Of a stretch of DNA of 64,000 bases, positions 48,601 to 60,600 are shown one piece after another; within the stretch, counting starts at the first letter, position 1; every line of letters begins with the position of its first letter. The stretch covers positions 1,178,001-1,242,000 of the forward strand of contig JAPXFQ010002811.1 of the NCBI GenBank assembly GCA_028564705.1. Direction: 5' to 3'. Origin of the DNA: Apricaphanius iberus. Its lineage: Eukaryota; Chordata; Actinopteri; Cyprinodontiformes; Aphaniidae. The notes under the pieces were generated by a model. It did not search any database. It was not told the origin of the DNA and was given only the letters and a program-made list of their open reading frames with translations. The position numbers were made by a program, and so were the translations under genes.

Positions 48601-51600
48601 TGAAAACACCATGGAGTCCAGTGTTTACACTGGAAACCTCCTAATAAACACAAACTCCACCTGGTCATCAGTATAATGTATGCAGAGATGCTTTATTTCT
48701 GTGGCTTAGCAGTGGATTCTGTGGTGCTGAGCACTGCAACAAGCACTGCATCTACAGCATCCTACAGACCAGTGGAGGCTAAGTGGGAATGGGCTGAGAG
48801 CTGCTGTTCTCATATTTCCCCCAGATTTTATAAAATGCAAGAGGTTTGGATGTCTGATGGTGTTCAGTTAATCAGAAAATAAGGTCACTGGTCATCAGTT
48901 GTTCTAAATCCTGCAACGACACAACAGGCTCCATCAGTGTATCTTTTACTGCATGTATGGTTGCAGTTTTTGTTCAATTGATTTATTTAGTTTTTGATCA
49001 TTGTAAAGTTGTTAAGCTGTGCTGATCACTGCTGTTTTTGTGTTGTTTTTTTCAGTGTTTTACAAAGGCCGTTCTGTTGTTACGCTGCCCTCATTGAGCA
49101 AAGCGTTAAAGGTTGTGGCAGACGCTGTCATTGGTAAGGAGATAAAGCATTTCCCTCAAACTGTCAGGTTTATTAAGATTTCTGATTAAAGAAGAAGTAA
49201 TGACACTGAAATCGCCATTTGTTGTGTGTTGGAATCGGTTGGATTAAAAGCCTGTAGAAACCCCGTATGATAACGATAAAGCTCCTCTAAGGCCCCGTCC
49301 ACGCTACTGCGTATTCGTTTAAAAACGGAGACCTTTTGCTACGTTTGCATCTCCCATCCACACTAAAACGGCAAAAACGGAGACCCAAAACGGAGAACTT
49401 TAGAAACGCTGCCAACCACGTTTTTCGTTTTGAAACTCCGGAGGGCGTTTTGGTGTGGACGTATCAAAACGGAGGACTTCAGAAACGATGACGCAGCAGA
49501 TCACACTCGGCTCTATGATTGGGTGTCATCGGTCATGGCGTATCCTTCCCAGGTTAGTCAGCCACCCGTCACATGACCCATCCCCGGAAGATAACATATA
49601 AAAACAGTGGAGTAAATTACGTCAGAAACTGCAACATAGATAACGAATTACATCTCTGGCATTCGACATGTTTAGCAGGTACGCTAGCTTGGCTACTTTC
49701 ATCAAATCTGAGGAATGGTCAATCTGTTTCCTGTTTATACCGGCGCGCGCATGCCCAGTGTTGGAGAATGGTCCCGTGATCCGAGTATTCAGTCGTTTTA
49801 ATGTGGATGGAGATAGTTTTCGTTTTAACTCTCCGTTTCTAAAGGAAAACGCAGTAGTGTGGACGGGGCCACTTCGAACTGACGGGGGAATAGTGCTAGC
49901 GGTTCATAACAAAAACATTGGTGAAATTAAGTTTTGTGACAGATTTTGCTTGCACTTTGGTAGCCCCATTAATTCCTTTTTATATGGATATAAGCCGATC
50001 ACGACTGGATATATAGTAAACTTCTCCAGAAGAACTTCTAGTCGCTCCAAACTTGAGTAATAGTAGATAAACAAAGGTAATACATGCTAAAAGTGAGGTC
50101 CAGGTTGAAGAAAACTGCACTGCTCATATTAATACATCATTCTGAAAATTAATCCAAATTTAGCAATAACTTTGACATCTACTGCTAGTGTTCTGGGTCA
50201 TTTCCCTTCCACCTTTGTGCATCCTGAGCAAGAATTGTAATTATTTTAAATGCACTAACAACAAATTAAAATTATTAATGTTTTTAAAAGAAAGTATTAG
50301 CAGACATTTTCATAAAAGTCAGGGTTTGGTGGAGATGATGCTGAGATTTCTCACACAGCGTCTAATGTGGTGACCTTGTAATAAACACTTCCCCTTCTGA
50401 CGATTTATGCCTCAGAATCGGAAATGTTTTATTGCCATTAGTCTCGTTAAATATTTTTGCATAAACTGTACTTTGCAGCCTCCTTTGGAGTAAATATTGT
50501 TTCACGGTTTGAAAGTACATAATTATGCATATAAGTGAAATACTTGTACCTGGTATTGCTAGTATTAGTAAACCCAGTAAGACTTAATGGTCTCCACTGT
50601 TTCATTCCATTCCATTTTCATTCCATTCCAAATGTAAAACAGAAACATGGTTAAATTGGGTTTGATGTCATTCCCAGATCCAGTTTTCAACTTCAGAGGT
50701 ATGTGGAATGTCACGTTAGTAGACAAATTCTTCATTTTCACTAAACAAACACTTCCGCCAGGTGGCACCATTTGAGTGTGCAGATTTACTTTTCCTCCAC
50801 AGAGCTATTTCATAGCTGTAGTTTTGGTCTAATCTGACTGGAGCTTTGATACTCGTTCTTGTTCTTCAGACCCCTCTGTCCTACATATTTCACATGGTTT
50901 ACTGCTCCAGCACACCTGATTCAAATGATTGGATTAAGTCCTTACCATTTTATCAAATGCTGCAGAAACCTTATTGTCACCCATCAATTTAAGTCTGGCA
51001 TGTAGGAGCAGGGAAACGCCCAAAACTTGCAGGACAGTCGGGCCTGAGAACCCAGATTAGTGATCGCTGGTCCAGAGCACCTTCTTACAGATATTTGCTG
51101 CTTCCCCTGCACAATTTGTTGAAGGTGCAAACGTGAATTTTTATGGCTTTCTGTTTGCCTTTATTCCATAATGATCATCTTTGTAGAGAGCATAGCTAAT
51201 GGCTGGCCTGTTGACATATGATCTCCCTTGTAGTGTAGATCTCTAAAGCTCCTCCAAAGTTGTGAGCCTGTTCGTCCATTTATGTTCCCCTGTCAGGTTT
51301 GGTGGATTTGCAGTTGTGTCATATGAACAGTGCTCCACATGTTTTATGTGTTCTTTGGTCATCCTGATGCTGTTGTATCACTTGTATTCTCTAGAGAACC
51401 TCTGAGGCGTTCCCTGAACACCCAGATTTACTCTGAGATTAAATCACACACAGGGAGCCTTCTAAAGGCTTTTGGTTGGACTTTAGTTTATTAAGGGGGG
51501 TGGGGATCAGGGGAGGGTTCAAATACACACTTTTCATATTATTTTAAAAGATAAATTAAAATGGGAAACTCTTTTCCGTACACAATTATGGACCATGTCG

Positions 51601-54600
51601 TCTTATACAAATGTTTTGCACATCTTTAGTCTTTATTTTAAATGACTTATTATTTGACCATCAGTAATGACTTGATGTCTGCAGGCCTTCAGTATGTCTG
51701 GGAATACCGCAGCCCAAGTAAGACTGTCCAACCGCACTACCAGTGCAAACTATGCGTCTTGTCCTATACGCAGCATGACATCATCTCTCATGTCCGAAGC
51801 TGGAAACACAGCTTGAGATACATGGTAAGTACAGCTAGTTTCGTCATCTGATATGAAGCAACTTTGTTGAAGATGAAACACTGAATACATATTTTTATTT
51901 ATTTGTTTGTTTATTTGCTTGCAACAGAAAAAGTTTCACCCTGATAAGGTCGCCTTTGAAGAGATAGATGGTGTGGAGAAAATGGAGGCCAGAGTGGCAA
52001 TTAGAGCAGCTGCTTCTGAGGTGGAGAAGGCAGAGGGGAGGGGACAAATAAGGGTAATGTAGTATACTTATTAAACTACAATTTTAAAGAGGCTCCTTCT
52101 TATCTGGCATGTCCATAATTATTTCATTTTCATGAATATGAAAATGAAACTGGTCTTAATGCTCAATTCCGATTTTTTTGATCAAATCCAATTTTTTTGT
52201 ATGGTAGTATACACTACAGATAAAATGCGACAGTAAACGTGCTCCAGTGTGAACGTATCACGGCTCCAAAGCGCCTCGCATGCGCAGACGAAGATGAGAC
52301 GTCACCGTAGTGCGTCACACACGACGCGCTCTGTTTACGGAAGTTAAAATGGCGGCCTCAGATGTAAGCGTTTTTTCAACAGTCAATCAATTCTTGCATA
52401 GTCGGAACTGACGGAATTTTGACAAATTAATTAGAGAAAGAATGACCACAAGAAAAAGGAGAGCTCGTGCTTTAACAATGGAGCAGTGGATACGTAGATG
52501 CCTCATTCAGCGTTGAGCCATACGTCAACGTCGCCGCCATATTGGATGTGGGGCTGCTGCTACCTCCGGCACTGATTATTGACGTCATTGACCCGAGACA
52601 GCGAGTTAGTCACGTAAAAGACGGATTTAAAGCGACGTGGCCGTTCAGACCTCAGCCGCTTTAAAAAAACATCAGATATGTATCGGATTCAGTACCACAT
52701 ACTGAAGTGACAGGGGTCGGATTTGAAAAAAACGGATTTGTGCCGTTCAGACCACCAGAAAAAGATCAGAAATGGGTCGCATAGGGGCAAAAAAGTTGGT
52801 TTTCACGCGCTTTCACCTGCAGTGTGAACGTAGCCATATACTCACATACTGTATGTCTACGAGGTAATGTTTTTCACAGATCAAAAGTTTAGACCTTTTT
52901 TTAAAAACTGTGGAATCAGTAATTGACTGTTTTTTTTCACAATAAACAGAAAGACTATTGCCTCACTTTCTCCCCGCTGCTCTTTGAAAGATTATTGTAT
53001 CATTGGTTCAAACGCCAAGTTAGTCAGACAGACTGCTTTTTTCCATATCATTGGCATGCCTTGTAGTGAACACACACTGTGTTTCCTCAATATACCAGCC
53101 CGTGTATGGCACTGGGCAGCCCTGTTTAAACTGTAAAATAAGTGTGTGGGTTTTTTTTTTTTTTGTTGTTTTTTTTTTATTGCTGATATATTGACTGTTT
53201 CTCTTCTGGGTTTTAGGTGATTCTGAAGGAGCCCTATAACGTGCCTGCTTTTCAAAAACTTAGTAAGTCCCTTTGCTATGTTCATGTCATGGTAAAATGT
53301 GATAGATCTGATCATTTCAGAAATTTAAATATGTTTAAATATCTGATACAACAGAGAAGTATGGCCATTGTAGCTCAAAGATGTGTAAATTCTCAACATG
53401 ATTTCACTTATTTACAAGATAAAATGTGTTCCCTGTTGTCAAAAGGTTGTAAATGTCCTAGTAGAACATATAATTCATCTTACAAATGTTCATTACTAAA
53501 GGCAGAAATTTAACAAAACTAGTCTGACATTAAATCCGTTTTAAGTCAAAGGTGTCAAACTCAAGGCCCATGGGCCATATAAGACCCGCCATGACCAGTA
53601 AACTCTAGAGAACCATATAAATAGAAATTTTAAAATGTGCACCTAAATACTATTGTTTTCAGTCAAATCGTTTTTTGTTTGATTGGTCCTAAGTATGGAT
53701 GGATATTGTTTAGGTTTTATCCAATACCAGTGCCAAACCCGAATTTTTGAAACGGTGCCAGTGCTTAAATGGTGCTTAAAGAATGGAAAACTTGCAAATT
53801 TCGTCCAAAACACTGTTTTTTTATTTTTAGTAGGGTTGTCTAACAATTAAAAATGTTTATCTAAATAATTACAGGGTAGCTGAATTAATCACCATTCCTA
53901 AATATGACCGAACTACAGTTTTCAGTATAAATAAAGGACAAATCCAGATGCTGTTGCTCTTTTCTAAAATTAAATATAGGAAAAATCAATTCTTTGTTTT
54001 AAACTCTACAATCACATTCACAATGTATGTGTGGTCTCATATGAATAATAATACAGGTAGAACTAACCCAAATATATTGATAAACTTAACATTTGAAAAT
54101 CCCTAGTCTGTGTTAAATATCACATAAATCAAATGGCACAGTTTCCCATTTTCCCATAAGTAAACACTCCAGTTCATCACATCAGGAAAGAGGGATGTAG
54201 AAAATATTGATATGCCAATATATTGCAATATTTTATGTCACAATATGATATCAATATTCAAGAGCAAAGAATTAAGTTTTTTATTTTTAAGAATTTTCAT
54301 GAAATTCTGACACACCACAATCATTTGGCAGTAACATTTTAAATATGACTGGTATTTGGTGGCTTTTTTACCTCCTTCGTTCCAGTGGATGAAACAGGTT
54401 GGAGTGTTTAGGATGCCGTGGCAGGTTTTCTACAGTTAAATTCAGTTTTGATATAGCAATATATAGTATCACTCGTTGTATCTTGATATATCGTATCGTT
54501 CCCCCTGTATCGTGATGCATATCGTATCGCCAGATTCTTGCGAATACACATCCCTGTCAGGAAATGAATGCCATTATTGTGAAGATGTACACGGCTATTT

Positions 54601-57600
54601 CTGATAATGAGTTGGCACCAATTCAAGTCCAAAAGCATCACTTTAACCGAATGTGCATTTTTAACACAACGGTAGCACACTATGAAATGTACTGAAGCTA
54701 AACAGTGAACCAACTTCATAATTCAACATAAATACGGTAAGTTTATACTCTGCATTCCGAGCTGACATTCTAAGTGGACGGTAAGGAAAATTCCCAGAGA
54801 CAACTTATGAACTTAAAATCATATCTACCCAAAATGCCAATAATAATATACTCAAACGTCATTTAGGATCACACACACATGCTGCTGCACAACAATCCAC
54901 AGTTTGGCTGGTTAGGAAGGAGAGCTGTGGTGGGGATTGAATTATAAACAGGGCGGTGTTCTGTGCGTTAATTGTGATGAAAAAAATGTAGTTAATTAAT
55001 CAACCCGCATTAATGTGTTCATTTTTACCGCCCTAACTTTTAGCAGTTTTTTGCTAAAGATGCATCACCTTTTCTGGTGATGCAGCCTCTTCATTGTTTT
55101 AATTCAGCTATTCTGCAGACCGATGCATTACTTTTTCACGTTTGAGGCGTTAATGATCCAGCTTGGAGAGGACGTTCCTAAACAGGAAAATAGCCTGGGT
55201 GTGCCACTTACCTCCTATCTAAACAGGGGTGAAAGGTGGAGCATAGATATTTAATCGAACAGGTGCCTCATCTACAAGGAGCTGGTATTTCAGGAATCTA
55301 TAAACAACCATGTTTTAATCGGATCCCAGAGGGGAGAAATCTCTCAACACCAACTCAGATGTCTCAGTGATTACGAGCTCTCCAGTAGTTTTTCTGAGTG
55401 TATGACGTTGCCGCCCCTTCCTTATTTACAACACGTGTGTGCAACTCTATGATAAAATAAACATGGCGTTGTACAGTGTTGCAGTCCTAGCAAAGCAAAT
55501 ATTAGCTTTATCATTGATTCTGGAATATCACTGTCCCCCCTCCATAGCAACAAAAAACTAATCCGGAGAACCACAGACACCAAATGCTTTTGCATAAAAT
55601 TCGAATTTGAAGCTAGATTAGTTGTTTGCCACCAGGTTGACTGTTGATTTTCTTTTCTGTATTTCTCTGGCAGTGTCACAGCGCCATCAATGTGCCAGGA
55701 ATTGGTACTGCAGTATTTTCAGCCAGTTTTTGTGGACTAGAGCTGAAGATCTTTGCCCAAACTCGTCGGCAACCAACAAGTCTGGCCGGGTTGGGGCTTA
55801 ATTTCTATTGTTTTCCACGGTCTCAGGTCGGGCTTTTGGGGTCAGCTGATCATCTCATTAGCGCGATAATTTAAATTTTAATTTAATAAAACACTGTTGC
55901 AGGCACACTGCATGCGTCATGATGTGAAAGACCCACTCCTCTCAGATCAAAACAGAAAACAGGCTCCCATTGCTACGCTGCACTCTCACAGAAAATGCTG
56001 AAGTGTAAATACACTTTTATCCCAAGTCTCAAGTTGCAGAAGTCTCCTGCATATAGCAGCTCCCTGATGCCCCCAAGTCATAAAATCTCCTGAAATCTAG
56101 AGCAAGCGGTCAAATGCGCACACAGAAAAGCACGTAGGACAGACAGACTTTTCATTTATTATTTTAAGCTTCAGATAACAGGTCTATTTGACCGGAGTTT
56201 CAAGCATTTGTCCAGTAAATTAAAAACCTGCTGATTACGTTGTCCAGTGCCAGTTTTGTTCCACCGGAAACTGAGGTGTGTGACTTTTGAATAATGTCGG
56301 GCTGTAATCGGGTACGGGCTTCAATAAGTTGTCAATCAAAATATACTCTTCGGGCTCGGGCTCTGGTTGGGTCGGGCCCAACTTTTAAGGCTCGATTACA
56401 GCTCAAGTGTGGACAAAATTTTTATTGTTGTAGTGCAGTTTTTAAATGCCTTATTTTGAAACTATAAATTTTTTGACTCTGTGTAAACAGAGCCTCAGGC
56501 ATTGTCCACAAGTAGCCGGGGTTTTTTAAAAACATAGATTTTTCTCCGCTTCTTAAAAAAAAAAATCTCCATCCACACAGATTAATGCGTCTTTCAGCAC
56601 ATTCATAGAAATGGCAAACAAGTAGGGGGCAGTAGTTCTCCCAAATCCTATCCTATAACTTTCTATCCTCTATCTTCAGCCCGCAACAGTCATACAGCTT
56701 AAAAAATCAAACAAACAAAACACGCTTTAACAATGGATGATACTAACACAGCTTTGAGGGCATTAATGCTGTTTTTGAGCGTAAATACAGGTCGCACATG
56801 CGATGTTTGAGCATTATTTGTTGCGGATAGTGACGTTACGGTTCTTAAAACTCTGTTTTCGGCCGTCCACATGCAGATACTGAAAACGGAGAAAACACAA
56901 ATCTCTCATTTATCAAGCTTTGAGATCAACTTAGTATTAACCAAAAAAATAAAGTGTGCCTTTTGACTATAACATTTTTTTCTGTCAAATGTACAACTTT
57001 TTGACATCGTAATTTCCAGAATTGTTTTGTAAATATCTTAAATTGATGTAGAATGTCGAAATTTCTGGGTATTTTGTCATGAATTTAATCCTCTTTGGAT
57101 TATTATTTTTTTCCATTTATGTACAATGACTGTTCAGGTTCGTCTCTGCTCATTTAATTTTTCACAGATTCGGCTTTTCCCAAGGTTCCACCACCTCCAC
57201 CAGATCAAGGGATGCGACCAATGGGCCCCCCATTTGGTGAGTTCTCTTTGCATCTGTAGGGGATTCTTGCTAAACGATAAAAAGCATTACTGGTTAGATT
57301 ATTTAAGTACCGTATTGTCCCAAATATTGGACGACCCCGATTTTAAGACTATACCCAAATTTTGAGAAATTCACTGATAATAATTAAAGACGGCTTTAAT
57401 TTTTGCCTGTTAATACAATCACAAATATCTGTGATGTATATTGTAGTAAAGCAAGACACTGGCAATACTAAATAGAAACGAAGCAAAAAAAAAATCATAA
57501 GGGGACCACCCCACATTTTTACATGCAAGCTGTCAGTACTTTGCTCATTACATGTCAGATAAAAAGTCCCATTACACATCAAAAGTCTACATGAGGCTTT

Positions 57601-60600
57601 TACTCAAAGGCGTTCTCTGCTTCGCTGTGCTCACTCTCATGCTGCGCCTGCGATCCTGTCTCCTCCCACAGAGCGTCATCCTCACTGCCATCCAATGCAT
57701 TAGATATGGCTTCATGACAGTTGCTTGATGCCTCTGTTGCATTGACCATCATCATCTTAAAGTGTGACTAAACCCCAAACCAACTTTTTTTCTGCTTATG
57801 AACTGTATAAATGGCTCCTTACCAATGCAATCTTTCAGTTTCAGGGCATTTTTTGACATTTTTGTGTTAATTTGTTAAATTGTAAATTTTTTGGTCTAAA
57901 TACGTCTTAGTGCTACCGCTCATGGTAATCGTACTCGGTACTGCATTTGAATTTTGTGATTGGCTTAGAGCAGTACATCTTTTCCGTTGTCTATGTCACA
58001 GGCACAGCCTCAAAGAGACGCCCTCCCTCTCAGACACACTCGCCCCGTGACGAGTTGAAACTACTCATCTTATGCGCTACATGTTCACACAGAAGCATAC
58101 TGAGAGAAACAGAGGAAGCTGAAATCCATATATTGCACCTTGGAGGACCACACCGTCTAAGTGGTTTAAAGCCATAAGTTATAACCTACATGTTTTAAAC
58201 ACACCGTGAATAAGGAAACAAAAGCTGAGGTTCCCTCCAAAGCTATTTAGCATCGATGCTAGTGCTAGGCTCTCTGTGCTTGTTTGCTACTATACGTGCT
58301 GCCGGCTTCAGGCAGCGCTGATCCAGCACCCTGAGCGAACAGCTTGAACTGATACTTCGTTTGGCCGCTGCACTCCATAGAGCCTCTCTTTACCTATGGT
58401 GGATGGCAGAGAACAGACCCCATTTCTCCCTTTACCGTAGGTAAATAGAGGCTGCATGCCATAATTCAGCCGTGACTGTCTTCCAGACCCCCCCAACCCC
58501 CATAACTCTGCCTCAGGTGTTTCTTAATTTGCCCCACTTTTGATCCACTCTGCTCCAGACTGCATCTCTCCATTTTTCTTTTCCCGTTCATGACGCCAGC
58601 CACAATGAGATCACTGGCTTTACAGCAAGCTGGCTGTTGTAACTATCAGCATGTATGAATGGTTAGACCCCGATTATAAGACGACCCCACATTTTTACAT
58701 TGTTTTCAACGGCAAAAAGCCTCGTCCTATATTCGGGTCGATAAGGTAATTTAGTGCAACTGGACAATGAAATCTGTCTTCATAAACCTGGTCAATAGAG
58801 GGAAGCTTTTAGTGCTTTGCAGATTTGAAAGAAAAATAAATACATTTCTTATCTTAACATTCTCTGAACTAAGCGAGGTTGTAATATCATGAAAAATACC
58901 TTTTTTCTGTCAAATTGACAACTTTTGACACTAGAATTTCCAGGATCCTTTTTGTTAGTATCTGAAATGGTTATAGAAATATCTTGTTTTTCCACTAATT
59001 GTTTATCCACTACGACCTTAATATTTGAGAGTGTAAACACAGCTCTGATTTCAGGTTTGTCTCTGATTTATTTTAATTTCTCACAGATGTGCCTTTTCCC
59101 AGTCGTGGACCTCCACCAGATAAGGGGATGGGACTAATGGGCCCCGCATTTGGTGAGCTCTCTTTGCATCTGCAGAGGCATCTTGTTAAACGATAAAAAT
59201 AATTACTGGTCATACTATTTAACTAATTTAGTGCAACTGGAAAATGAAATCTGGCTCCATAAAGCTTTTCAGCAGAGGGAAGTGTTTAGTGCTCTGTATA
59301 TATATATATATATATAAAAAAAAAATTCTTGACTTAACATTCTCTGAAGTAAGCGTAGTTGTAATATCATAAATTTATGCCTTTTTTCCTGTTAAATTAA
59401 CAACTTTTGACAGAATTTCCAGGATTTGTTTGTAAGTATCTGAATTAGATCTAGAGATTTGTTTTATAACAATTCTACTTTTTTTTTTTTTCATTTATCT
59501 ACAATGATCTGAATACTCTTCAATAGTGTGAATACTGCTCTGATTTCAGGTTTGTCTTTGCTTTATTTTAATTTCTCACAGACATGCCGTTTCCCAGTCG
59601 TGGACTTCCACCAGATCAGGAGAAGGGACCAATGGGCCCCCCATTTGGTGAGCTCTTTTTGCATCTGCAGGGGCATCTTTTAATTTCATGACTTTTGAAG
59701 CCAAATGGTATCTGTTAACATTCAGTTACATATTTTCATGCTTAAATGAAACAAACTGACTGCTGCTACATAGATGAATGACAGGGCTGGTTATAAAATT
59801 ATTTCTCTAACTCTGGACAATATGGCAACAGACCAAGTTTCACCTTGGGGTGAAATATCCCTTTATTGGTCATTTTTATTAATTTATTTATCTTCATTTA
59901 GGTGATTATGGATTAAAACTACAGATAAAAATTCAGAAATAAATCAAATGGAGTACAATTAAGGAACAAACAACTTTTAATGTAGAAACTTTGGCTCACA
60001 AAAAACGATATACTTGTACTGAATGGTAATCCAAACTAACTTATTGTGGGCTCCTACTGCATGAGTGACTGCTTCAGTTCAACGTGCCATCAAGAGCCTG
60101 TGGGTGAGGCGTTCAGGACGCCCAGGTTTCGTTGTTCCACCGCATACCCTTCTCTTTTCCATTCTCTTCTTATCTTCGGTTGTACGGCATATTTTTGCCG
60201 TCACTTAGATGTATTACCATCTTCCTTTTTTGGGTTCACTTCCTGTTTTCAACCGAGATTTTGGTTTACCGGGGCTGTCCGTCACCTTTCTCTGCCAACA
60301 CCGCTGCTGTGTTTCACTTCCTTTTCTTTCAGCTCTCAAAGTTGTGTTTGTACTGTTGAGTTTTTATAGACTACATATTAAAACATAACTTGAGTAATTG
60401 ATAAAACATGTTTAATAGTAGACCGAATCAGCAGGTTTCATTTTAATTAACTATTTTAACCTGATTTTACTGTTTTTCTTAAACATTTAACCTTAAATTG
60501 ATTATATAAAAAACTATATACATATAATGCACTATATTTGTAATGAGTCCATTTAATGACTAATATAGGGAAAACCAGTATTTTGCGCATCCATCTTGGA

